From a virus: a stretch of 23,541 nt of DNA. Positions 9,386 to 15,771 of this stretch are shown one piece after another. A program made the position numbers and the translations under genes. The notes under the pieces are model-generated. The model did no database searches. It was not told the DNA's origin and worked only from the letters and a program-made list of their open reading frames with translations. The stretch spans positions 1-23,541 of IMG/VR virus record IMGVR_UViG_3300048838_000461; one strand, written 5' to 3'. Within the stretch, counting starts at the first letter, position 1, and every line of letters starts with the position of its first letter.

Positions 9386-9441
9386 GCAACGGGTCGTACG
9401 GACTCACGGGCATTGTGGACTGGTTCAGGAGGGTCGCTTAA
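9382..9441 (+). pseudogene. 19-codon fibre-end remnant, possibly translated coupler
   Basis: GTG 9382 overlaps the fibre stop (GTGA) and the TAA at 9439-9441 shares its A with the next ATG, so the frame exactly bridges the two fibre genes. The 19-residue product ends in 'LTGIVDWFRRVA', clearly similar to '[12 protein letters not shown]' near the end of the upstream fibre. It therefore looks like the tail end of a second, otherwise lost, ConA-like fibre tip. The frame also carries AGGAGGG (9427-9433), the ribosome site for the next gene, which may explain why it has been kept. Whether the peptide is made or functional cannot be seen. Confidence 0.4.
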
Positions 9442-11462
9442 TGTGGCCGACGTTTTTCTTGCCGTTCGTGATGTCCGGCCCGGGCGGGCTGACACCCGGC
9501 ACTCCGTTCGACGTTGGCTGCGGCCAGACCAACACGCTGACGCCTGAATCACACTTGCCCGGCCTGCAGGTAGGTGACCTGATGGTGTGGCAGTTCAACA
9601 TTCACCCGGGCGCATACAGCAGCTTGAGCCACAATCCGATCACCATTCCGGCCGGATGGAAGCCGTACGCAACGCCGAAGTATCAATCGAACCAAGAGGC
9701 ATGGTACGACTACGCGATCCTCTATCGGTTCGCCACGGCGGACGACCTCGATCCTGCCACGAGCTACGTGGCGGAGGCTGAGCTGACCAATGGCTACATG
9801 TGCAGCTACGTCACCGTGCATCGCGGAGCGAACACTCAGTGCCCGCTCGCTGGCATGGTCGCGGCGGACGCAAGCACCTCGTCAAACAGCCTCGGCCACA
9901 TGCTGTACGCGTTCCCGGTTGGCAGCAAGCAGCGAGTCGAGCACGTCCTGTTCTCGTATCGCACACGCATCGAATTTGCGAAGTGGTCTGGGGAGCCGGT
10001 CGTCTCCATTCCGGTCGGGCCTCTCGACGAGTTGGAGCACGCATACGATTCCACCGTGACATGGACTGGCGCGGCATACCACTCTGCGCACTTCGGGTGG
10101 CTGGTCACGTCCGCATACGACGACGAGAACTGGATCATCCGCGAGAACGCGGATCAATCTCTGGAAGATCCGAATTGGACTAACCTCGGCTGCGGCGTCG
10201 TTTCGCGTGGCGGCACCGACAACCTGTTCGCAAAGTTCAGCGCATCGAGCTTCGGCTCAGGTCGCCACTACTTTGAGTTCCCGGTGTCGCTGGTTGCCGG
10301 GCAGAAGTACACGTTCTCTTTCGCGACGCAGCGAAGCGACTGGAACTACGCCGCCTCCAACCAGAGTGTAGCGATCAGCTACGTCGACCCATCAGCGGTT
10401 GAGCGCGGACGAGTGGTTACGAACGGCTACGCTGGGGCGCTTATCGACCCAAGCACGGATCATGGGACGTTCTGGCACGCGTCCTCAGTCACGCATCCAA
10501 CGTCAGGCGTGCCTAGCGTTGCGGGCGGGCAGCCGGTGCTGCATTTCGAGGCGCAAGAGACTGGCACGCACTACGTCAGGATCAGCGCCGTCGAGGGCTC
10601 CACTGGAGACTTAGAATTTACCGGTGCTGCGAATGAGAACTGGCTGGTAACAGCCGTGCAATTCCGCGCCGGGTATCGCTGGCCGGTGCGCGTGAACACC
10701 TACGAGAGCGCGATCTTTGCCGGTGATGCCGCGAGCGGCGACATGAAGAGTGCTCCGGGCTATGGGTGGGTCAACTCCGGCTTCTTGCTGACCGGCGGGA
10801 GAGTCTACAAAGCGGTCGCCGTGAACTACGCCGGGAACACCATCCCGGCATTCGTGACGCCTTGGGGGCAGAGCGCAGTCCTGTTACCGTACGGCACGGA
10901 GATCGACGCTCCAGCCGGAGGTGACCGCGCAGAGAATGGGCAGTGGCTGACCAACAGCTCCGTTGCTCACTTGGCTCCATCGCAACCTGCCTATCCGGTA
11001 TGGGATTCGACGCGCCGCAAGTACTACGCCGAGTTCACGGCAATCGACGCCGGAGACGATTACCGAATCTACGTGATGCCAATGGGCGTCGCCGGTGGGC
11101 AACTCGCTTCCTGCGATTTCATACCGGAAGATAATACCTTCCGTGCCCCCGGAGCCGGTTCCACAAGCTCCCTGTCAGGCAACGGCACGGTCACTGCCGG
11201 GCAGAAAATCGGCCTGCTGATCGACTTCACGACAGCCGGCACGGTGACGATCAAGTTCTACAAGGACGGCACAGAGATCGCGTCTGGATCGGTCTCAACG
11301 TCGGACACTACATCGTGGAAGGATGACGAGCCGTGGACGTTCGCGCTCATCTGCAGCGGGCTCGCGCATCCGCGCACCCCGCAGCTGTTCTCTGTCAACC
11401 TGACTGGCAGTTTCTCGTACCTACCATCGGGGGCGGTAGCGTGGGGCGACCCGACTGCATGA
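9441..11462 (+). CDS. Large fibre- or receptor-binding-type protein
   Basis: 673 residues. The ATG at 9441 follows a strong AGGAGGG at 9427-9433; an in-frame ATG at 9372 would run into the previous fibre gene and has no ribosome site. Residues about 20-220 resemble a domain common in phage tail-associated proteins (LQVGDLMVW early, then 'ITIPAGWKPYAT', then a Tyr/Trp-rich beta region). Residues about 225-420 are a beta-sandwich-like segment (GRHYFEFPVSLVAGQKYTFS) of carbohydrate-binding type. The last 170 residues (GDDYRIYVMPMGVAGGQ ... GLLIDFTTAGTVTIKFYKDG) resemble a SPRY/ConA-like fold. No pectate lyase or sialidase motif is visible, so binding is more likely than enzymatic depolymerisation. 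With the collagen fibre upstream it probably forms the host-recognition apparatus. Confidence 0.6.
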   Translation: MWPTFFLPFVMSGPGGLTPGTPFDVGCGQTNTLTPESHLPGLQVGDLMVWQFNIHPGAYSSLSHNPITIPAGWKPYATPKYQSNQEAWYDYAILYRFATADDLDPATSYVAEAELTNGYMCSYVTVHRGANTQCPLAGMVAADASTSSNSLGHMLYAFPVGSKQRVEHVLFSYRTRIEFAKWSGEPVVSIPVGPLDELEHAYDSTVTWTGAAYHSAHFGWLVTSAYDDENWIIRENADQSLEDPNWTNLGCGVVSRGGTDNLFAKFSASSFGSGRHYFEFPVSLVAGQKYTFSFATQRSDWNYAASNQSVAISYVDPSAVERGRVVTNGYAGALIDPSTDHGTFWHASSVTHPTSGVPSVAGGQPVLHFEAQETGTHYVRISAVEGSTGDLEFTGAANENWLVTAVQFRAGYRWPVRVNTYESAIFAGDAASGDMKSAPGYGWVNSGFLLTGGRVYKAVAVNYAGNTIPAFVTPWGQSAVLLPYGTEIDAPAGGDRAENGQWLTNSSVAHLAPSQPAYPVWDSTRRKYYAEFTAIDAGDDYRIYVMPMGVAGGQLASCDFIPEDNTFRAPGAGSTSSLSGNGTVTAGQKIGLLIDFTTAGTVTIKFYKDGTEIASGSVSTSDTTSWKDDEPWTFALICSGLAHPRTPQLFSVNLTGSFSYLPSGAVAWGDPTA

Positions 11463-11617
11463 ATCCCTCCTGCTTTGCATAATCCGGAGGGTATGCAACG
11501 GCGCCGCCCGCAGCGGAAGTGGCGGAGATGGCGGGCACGGGCGCGTGATCGTGACAACAATGTTCTAACAGGATACACTTATCGGGAGCGCCCATAACCC
11601 CGCTCGGGAGACCGCCC
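11463..11617. other. 155-bp intergenic region between fibres and secreted/lysis genes
   Basis: This is the only gap longer than about 60 bp between genes in the window. It holds a sigma70-like promoter candidate (11551-11579), a weak CCCTCC/GGAGGG inverted repeat near 11465-11491 without a T-tract, and a CATAAT -10-like hexamer at 11478-11483 with no convincing -35 partner. A 34-codon arginine-rich frame (11493-11597) was judged non-coding. Confidence 0.6.
11551..11579 (+). promoter_or_regulatory. Candidate sigma70-type promoter
   Basis: GTGACA at 11551-11556 matches the -35 consensus in five of six positions; TACACT at 11574-11579 matches the -10 consensus in four of six; the spacer is exactly 17 bp. 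Transcription would begin near 11586, about 30 bp before the ATG at 11618. It lies in the only long gap of the plus-strand block, which supports it, but no experimental evidence is available. Confidence 0.5.
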
Positions 11618-12406
11618 ATGCGCCCGATTATTGCGTCGATCCTGGCCCTCTTGCTCGCAGTGCCATTCGCAGCGCATGCAGCCCCCACCGTCACGCTGTC
11701 AGGCAATCCGACCTCGGGGATCAGCCCCATGGCCGTCACGCTGACATGGGTCTCGACAGAGTCCTCGGCGTGCACCGCGAGCGGCGGATGGTCCGGTGTC
11801 AAGGCCACGAGCGGTACGGAAGTGATCGCCGACCTTCGCGCGGACACACAGTTCACGCTGGTGTGCTCCGCCTCGACGGGCTCCGCCGTCGCCAGTTGGA
11901 CCATCCCGACGACCAACACAGATGGATCAGCTATCCCGGCGACCGGCCGAGGCAGCCTGGCGGGCTTCGAGATTTACCAAGCTGCGACAGCCGCCGGCCT
12001 AGATACCGCGACACCGGTCAACATCCCGAACAAGAGCGCGACGTCCCACACCGTCACCAGCCTGCCGGTCGGCCCGCGGTTCTACGCGGTCAAGGCGTAC
12101 AACACCGAGGGGGTGCGCAGCGACCTTTCCAACGTGGCGACCAACACCATCGTCCTGCCATCCGCAACGGCGACTGCGTCGGTCACTGTGAACGTCAAGC
12201 CGGAGGCGCCGATCGTCACGGTCGCGCAGACCGCCCGGCTGCTGATTAACGGAAAGCCGAGCCTCACGGCTGGCAAGGTCAAGCTCGGCGTCGCTTGTGG
12301 CGCTGTGGTGGATGGTGAGTGGGCGCAAGTCGATCGCGGCAGCGTGAAGCTCAATTTCTTCGGCAAGGTGTTCCGCAACGCCTCGGTAGTCGCAAAGTGC
12401 GCCTAA
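11618..12406 (+). CDS. Secreted Ig-like / fibronectin type III-like protein
   Basis: 262 residues, ATG 11618 with GGAG at 11607-11610. A clear Sec signal peptide occupies residues 1-21 (RP, then IIASILALLLAVPFAA, then AHA cleavage before APT). The next 70 residues ('VTLSGNPTSGISPMAVTLTW', with Cys in SACTAS and LVCSAS) look like a bacterial Ig/PKD-type domain with a likely disulfide; residues about 100-175 (GFEIYQA ... RFYAVKAYNTEGVRS) match a fibronectin type III pattern; the C terminus has a second Cys pair (VACGAV and VVAKCA). Export to the periplasm or cell surface is therefore likely. Such a protein is not needed for the virion core; possible roles are surface modification, superinfection exclusion or an accessory of lysis. 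It sits behind its own promoter candidate. No terminator separates it from the next gene. Confidence 0.65.
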   Translation: MRPIIASILALLLAVPFAAHAAPTVTLSGNPTSGISPMAVTLTWVSTESSACTASGGWSGVKATSGTEVIADLRADTQFTLVCSASTGSAVASWTIPTTNTDGSAIPATGRGSLAGFEIYQAATAAGLDTATPVNIPNKSATSHTVTSLPVGPRFYAVKAYNTEGVRSDLSNVATNTIVLPSATATASVTVNVKPEAPIVTVAQTARLLINGKPSLTAGKVKLGVACGAVVDGEWAQVDRGSVKLNFFGKVFRNASVVAKCA

Positions 12407-12425
12407 CAAAGGACGGATCTGTGAA

Positions 12426-12785
12426 ATGTCGACGCTCGAATTCGCTCCAATTGAGTATTTCCTCAAAGCGATTCTGTTGGTAGGTGCAGTCATCATGGCA
12501 GTCGGTTACGGCATACGCAGGGTCTATCGGGTAGCGCGCAACGTCGACACGCTCGTTACGCTTGCTGGGGACAGCAAAGCAGACCGCGCCGCACTGGAAA
12601 AAGCACTCGCCGAGAAGGACGAAAAATTCAATGTGCTCGCCGCCAAAGTCGACACGATTCTGCGCGAAGTTCTGCCGAACGGCGGCTCGTCCATGAAGGA
12701 CGTTGTCAACCAGACCAACTCGCGGGTCCACGACATTCATGCACGCGTCGCCGTGCTCGAACAATGGAAACAGGACGTCGCGTGA
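12426..12785 (+). CDS. Membrane-anchored coiled-coil protein of the lysis block (DUF2746-like; holin or spanin candidate)
   Basis: 119 residues, ATG 12426 with AAAGGA at 12409-12414. One N-terminal transmembrane helix (about residues 10-29, YFLKAILLVGAVIMAVGYG) is followed by a basic turn (IRRVYRVAR) and a charged coiled-coil region (about 48-80). The phrase 'VLPNGGSSMKDVVNQ' and the following helix recall DUF2746 proteins that sit beside endolysins in actinophages. One membrane span plus a coiled coil also fits an inner-membrane spanin. The topology cannot be settled from sequence; the cytoplasmic-side positive charges after the helix would place the C terminus inside, favouring a holin-like accessory. 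Its stop overlaps the endolysin GTG (GTGA), so the pair is coupled. Confidence 0.55.
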   Translation: MSTLEFAPIEYFLKAILLVGAVIMAVGYGIRRVYRVARNVDTLVTLAGDSKADRAALEKALAEKDEKFNVLAAKVDTILREVLPNGGSSMKDVVNQTNSRVHDIHARVAVLEQWKQDVA

Positions 12786-13222
12786 AGCGGATAGCGGCCC
12801 CCGGGCTCACGATCATCAAGGTGTTCGAGGCTCTGCGGCTGCGCGCATATCTCTGCCCCGCCGGCATCCCGACGATCGGCTGGGGACACACGCGCGGCGT
12901 CAAGATGGGCGACACGTGCACTTATCTCGAGGCGGAGCAATTCCTCCGCGAGGACTGCCGGGATGCGGAGCGCGCGGTGAACGCGCGTGTGAAAGTCCCG
13001 CTGACGCAGAACCAGTTCGACGCGCTGGTGTCGTTCGTATTCAACGTCGGTGGCGGAGCGTTCGCTTCCTCCACGATGCTGCGAAAGTTGAATGCCGGTG
13101 ACTATGCCGGTGCTGCCGAGCAGTTCCCCCGGTGGAACAAATCTGGCGGCAAGGTGCTTCGCGGGCTTACACTGCGCCGCGAACGAGAGCGATCCCTATT
13201 CTTGAAACCAATGGAGAACTGA
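12782..13222 (+). CDS. Endolysin, T4/P21-type lysozyme (glycoside hydrolase family 24-like)
   Basis: 146 residues. GTG 12782 overlaps the previous stop and has ACAGGA eight bases upstream; the in-frame ATG at 12764 has no ribosome site. The catalytic pattern E-x8-C-x5-T is clear: E16, C25 and T31 in 'FEALRLRAYLCPAGIPTIG', followed by GWGHT. T4 lysozyme has Asp at the central place; Cys there is known from other phage lysozymes. Further family signs are 'LTQNQFDALVSFVFNVG' (about residues 73-89) and the C-terminal 'RGLTLRRERERSLF'. It cleaves the glycan backbone of peptidoglycan. The N terminus is not hydrophobic enough for a signal-anchor-release or Sec signal, so it should depend on a holin for release. 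Confidence 0.92.
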   Translation: MKRIAAPGLTIIKVFEALRLRAYLCPAGIPTIGWGHTRGVKMGDTCTYLEAEQFLREDCRDAERAVNARVKVPLTQNQFDALVSFVFNVGGGAFASSTMLRKLNAGDYAGAAEQFPRWNKSGGKVLRGLTLRRERERSLFLKPMEN

Positions 13223-13223
13223 A

Positions 13224-13448
13224 ATGTACGCCGTACTCAAGGGCTACCGGACCGTCATCTTCAACGTCATCATGGCGGGCCTCCTGGTCCTGCGCGGAAT
13301 CTTCCCCGACGCGGAACTGCCGGACGAGACCGCCATCAACACGATGCTCGACGGGCTGCTTGGCTCGGTCGAAGTCATCACGATCATCGGCAACCTGATC
13401 CTGCGGGCGTTCACGACGACCCCGATCGGCCAGAAGGTTCCGGAGTAA
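13224..13448 (+). CDS. Small two-span membrane protein, holin candidate
   Basis: 74 residues, ATG 13224 with GGAG eight bases upstream, two bases after the endolysin stop. Two hydrophobic stretches: residues 10-27 (TVIFNVIMAGLLVLRGIF) and about 48-62 (SVEVITIIGNLILRA), separated by an acidic loop (PDAELPDET). The opening 'LKGYRTVIFNVIMAG' resembles a small membrane protein family often next to phage lysozymes. Size, two spans and location fit a class II-like holin, but the gene after an endolysin could equally be an accessory. If the 119-residue protein is a spanin, this is the best holin candidate. Confidence 0.6.
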   Translation: MYAVLKGYRTVIFNVIMAGLLVLRGIFPDAELPDETAINTMLDGLLGSVEVITIIGNLILRAFTTTPIGQKVPE

Positions 13449-13452
13449 CCCA

Positions 13453-13794
13453 ATGCGCAACTTCAAATACTCAGCACTCGCTGCGCTCGCGATCTTCGCG
13501 CTCGCGGCATGCTCGACCTTCGGGGTACCGACCCCGAAAACCTTCGAGGAACGCACCGCCGCGGCATACGCCAGCGTGGCCGCAGTGCGCGACTCGGCGG
13601 CGACCCTGCTGATCGCCGGGAAGATCACGGTGGAGGACGCGGAGAACGTGCAGGCCCAGGCCGACACGACCCGCGCCGGCATCGACATCGCCCGGCAGAT
13701 CCGACTGACCGACCCCGTCAAGGCCGAGGATCGCCTCGGTGCGGTCATCGTCGGGTTGCAGGCCCTCGAGGCATACCTACGGAGCAGACAGTAA
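13453..13794 (+). CDS. Lipoprotein of the lysis block (outer-membrane spanin candidate)
   Basis: 113 residues, ATG 13453 with GGAG at 13442-13445. It has a lipoprotein signal peptide with lipobox LAAC; the lipidated Cys is residue 20, followed by Ser, so sorting to the outer membrane is expected. The mature part is a helical, Ala-rich domain (about residues 35-105) with two to three predicted helices. A lysis-associated lipoprotein suggests an outer-membrane spanin, but it is not nested in another gene and is longer than typical Rz1 proteins, so this remains tentative. The presence of a lipobox implies a Gram-negative host if it is a spanin. The stop overlaps the next ATG by one base. Confidence 0.65.
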   Translation: MRNFKYSALAALAIFALAACSTFGVPTPKTFEERTAAAYASVAAVRDSAATLLIAGKITVEDAENVQAQADTTRAGIDIARQIRLTDPVKAEDRLGAVIVGLQALEAYLRSRQ

Positions 13795-13985
13795 TGGACG
13801 CACTCACCGCACTGAGCCTCGTGCTGGCCAACCTCATCAAGCTGAGCGAGTTCGCCGCTCTGTTGACCGAGGCGCACGCGCAGGGGCGCACTCTGACCGA
13901 CGAAGAAGTGGACTACGCGGCCGGACTGGATGATGCCGCAAGAGCGCGGCTCGAGGCCGCAATCAAGGCAGCGAAGGGGGCTTAG
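13794..13985 (+). CDS. Small helical hypothetical protein
   Basis: 63 residues, ATG 13794 sharing a base with the previous TAA, GGAG at 13781-13784. The product is predicted all-helical: a leucine-rich first half (ALSLVLANLIKLSEFAALL) and an acidic then basic second half (LTDEEVDYAAGL ... AAIKAAKG). It has no membrane span long enough to be certain and no known family that I recognise. Its stop codon lies inside a GC-rich hairpin that closes the lysis block. It could be a small regulator or chaperone of the preceding lipoprotein, but nothing in the sequence shows this. Confidence 0.55.
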   Translation: MDALTALSLVLANLIKLSEFAALLTEAHAQGRTLTDEEVDYAAGLDDAARARLEAAIKAAKGA

Positions 13986-14000
13986 GCCCCCCTTCCTCTT
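13973..14000 (+). terminator. GC hairpin, weak intrinsic terminator or attenuator
   Basis: GAAGGGGG (13973-13980) pairs with CCCCCTTC (13988-13995) across a 7-nt loop containing the stop codon of the 63-residue gene, followed by CTCTTTC. The stem is strong but the T-tract is poor, so partial termination or mRNA stabilisation is as likely as full termination. Confidence 0.45.
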
Positions 14001-14014
14001 TCAGGAGGTAAGTT

Positions 14015-14308
14015 ATGTCAACAGCCAAACCGAAGGGCAAGGGGCTCGACGCGTTCCGCGCTCAGCACGACAAAACTTTCATCATCCCGACGCGGATTAA
14101 AGCCGGCCTTGCCGAGCTCGGGGACAGCTGGGAATACGAAGTCGACTTCTGCCGCCGTTGCGGTGTATCGCTTTCCGACTTCGCGAACTTCCGCGACGCG
14201 TTCATTGATTTCTCCGTAGCGACCCCGCGCACAGCCGGCCGCAGCCACGGCAAGCGCGTATGGACCGGATCCAAGGCGTTCGCTGCGAAGCTCAGAGGAA
14301 TGCTCTAA
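14015..14308 (+). CDS. Hypothetical protein with N-terminal LDAFRA motif; possible DNA-binding fold
   Basis: 97 residues, ATG 14015 behind a consensus AGGAGGT (14003-14009), the strongest ribosome site in the window. The N terminus (KPKGKGLDAFRAQHDKT) shares LDAFRA.HD.T with the start of the next protein. The centre 'WEYEVDFCRRCGVSLSDFANF' looks like a helix-turn-helix or winged-helix segment and the C terminus is basic (GRSHGKRVW then KAFAAKLRG). A small DNA-binding protein such as a small terminase subunit would fit the place after the lysis genes in T7-like order, but I cannot confirm it and no large terminase follows. The stop overlaps the next ATG by one base, and both probably act together. 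Confidence 0.6.
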   Translation: MSTAKPKGKGLDAFRAQHDKTFIIPTRIKAGLAELGDSWEYEVDFCRRCGVSLSDFANFRDAFIDFSVATPRTAGRSHGKRVWTGSKAFAAKLRGML

Positions 14309-15771
14309 TGGCAACCGGCAACAGTCTCGACGCGTTTCGCGCAGCCCACGATCCGACTCACAAGATCCTCGACCCGCTGACGATATTCGAGAGACCGTTG
14401 CCGAAGGACGCCAAGCGCTTCATCGTCACCGCAGCACAGAATGCAACGCCAGTGCATGACAAGTGGTGGGCGACACTGCGCATCATGGCTGCGGCGCTCG
14501 AGGCGGAAATCCTGGTCATCCCGCTGCGCTACAAGAACCCCACGAGCCAGTGGAGCGGGAGTCAGCAGAACGCGGAGCATTGGGACGCAGCGGTGCGCCC
14601 GTACCTCTGGAACGTCCGCAAGGCGCTCAATAAAAATCTGATGGTGTTGGGCGACATCAAGATCCAGCCGACCGCGAGTGATCCGCTGATGGGCGCCGAC
14701 GCGCTATCGCACGCAGCGTCAGGGATCATCGGGCACACGAAGCTCCAGATGCGGTGCATCCCGACCCCATCGCACCGCATGGCGAAGATCCTCACGACGA
14801 CCGGCGCCTGCACCGTCGCCAACTACACCGACTCGCGCGCCGGCCGGCTCGGAGAGTTCCACCACTCGCTGTCCGCGGTGCTGGTCGAGCTCGACGGCAG
14901 CCGGTTCTTCCTGCGTCACGTCCACTACGACGCGAAGGGGAATGGTTGCACCGATCTGGAGACGCGGTACACTCCGGTGGGGTACGGCAAAGCACCGCCG
15001 CCCACAGCCCTCGTGATGGGGGATACCCATGTCGACTTCATCGACCCTGCAGTGGAACGTGCAACCTTCGGAAAGGGCGGGATGGTCGATCGACTACGCC
15101 CCCGGCATCTGGTGTGGCACGACTTGCTCGACTCCTACAGCTGCAACCCGCACCACAAAAACAACCCGTTCAACGCCATCGCGAAGCGCGCGATCGGAGC
15201 GGACGCGGTCAGGGCGGAAGTCAACCGGGCGATCGAGTTCGTAAAGGCGCGCACCGGCAAAGCTATATCGGTCATCGTCGGCAGCAACCACAACGATTTC
15301 CTGCGCCGCTGGATCGTGTCGCACGACTGGCGCCTCGATCCGACCAATGCAGAGTTCTACCTCGAGACAGCGCTCGCCATGGTCCGGGGCACGAAGATCG
15401 GCCCGAAGGGAACGGAGTATCCGGACCCGTTCACGCATTGGGCGGAGCGCGCCAGCTTGAACCATGTCCGCGTGCTTAAGGACGACGAGAGCCTGATGCT
15501 GGCCGGCGTCGAAGTCGGGATGCACGGCGACAAGGGGCCAAACGGCGTCCGTGGCAGCATCAAGAATCTCCGCCGGATCGGCGTCAAGTCGATCATCGGC
15601 CACTCGCATACGCCTGGCATCGACGAGGGCGCGTATCAGGTCGGCACGTCTACAAGACTGCGGCTCGAGTATAATCACGGCGCGAGCTCGTGGCTCAACG
15701 CGCATTGTGTTCTACATGAGGACGGCAAGCGTCAGATCGTCGTCATAGTCGACGGGAAGTGGAGACTGTAA
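14308..15771 (+). CDS. Calcineurin-like metallophosphoesterase with unknown N-terminal domain
   Basis: 487 residues. ATG 14308 overlaps the previous TAA and has AGAGGA at 14294-14299; an ATG at 14260 would lie deep inside the preceding gene. Metallophosphoesterase motifs appear in order: GDTH (D239, H241), HDLLD (H271, D272, D275), GSNHND (N327, H328), GMHGD (H406) and GHSHTP (H432, H434). These would bind two metal ions. The first about 230 residues are an N-terminal domain without known motifs, beginning with LDAFRAAHDPT. The substrate could be a nucleic acid end, a cyclic nucleotide or a protein phosphate; sequence alone does not decide. The gene is coupled to its smaller neighbour. Confidence 0.8.
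   Translation: MATGNSLDAFRAAHDPTHKILDPLTIFERPLPKDAKRFIVTAAQNATPVHDKWWATLRIMAAALEAEILVIPLRYKNPTSQWSGSQQNAEHWDAAVRPYLWNVRKALNKNLMVLGDIKIQPTASDPLMGADALSHAASGIIGHTKLQMRCIPTPSHRMAKILTTTGACTVANYTDSRAGRLGEFHHSLSAVLVELDGSRFFLRHVHYDAKGNGCTDLETRYTPVGYGKAPPPTALVMGDTHVDFIDPAVERATFGKGGMVDRLRPRHLVWHDLLDSYSCNPHHKNNPFNAIAKRAIGADAVRAEVNRAIEFVKARTGKAISVIVGSNHNDFLRRWIVSHDWRLDPTNAEFYLETALAMVRGTKIGPKGTEYPDPFTHWAERASLNHVRVLKDDESLMLAGVEVGMHGDKGPNGVRGSIKNLRRIGVKSIIGHSHTPGIDEGAYQVGTSTRLRLEYNHGASSWLNAHCVLHEDGKRQIVVIVDGKWRL

Noticed and set aside
7700-11462. Diversity-generating retroelement around the fibre genes
   Set aside because: The fibre-end similarity is between protein ends with different codons, no template/variable repeat with adenine changes was seen, and there is no reverse transcriptase in the window.
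11478-11483. CATAAT as a second promoter -10 element
   Set aside because: No acceptable -35 hexamer is found 16-18 bp upstream.
11493-11597. 34-codon arginine-rich frame in the intergenic gap
   Set aside because: GGAGG lies only two or three bases before the ATG, too close for initiation, the composition is what GC-rich non-coding DNA gives, and the frame overlaps the promoter candidate.
14015-15771. Small and large terminase pair after the lysis genes
   Set aside because: The second protein has metallophosphoesterase motifs and no Walker A or terminase nuclease motif; only the first could be a small terminase, and that is unproven.
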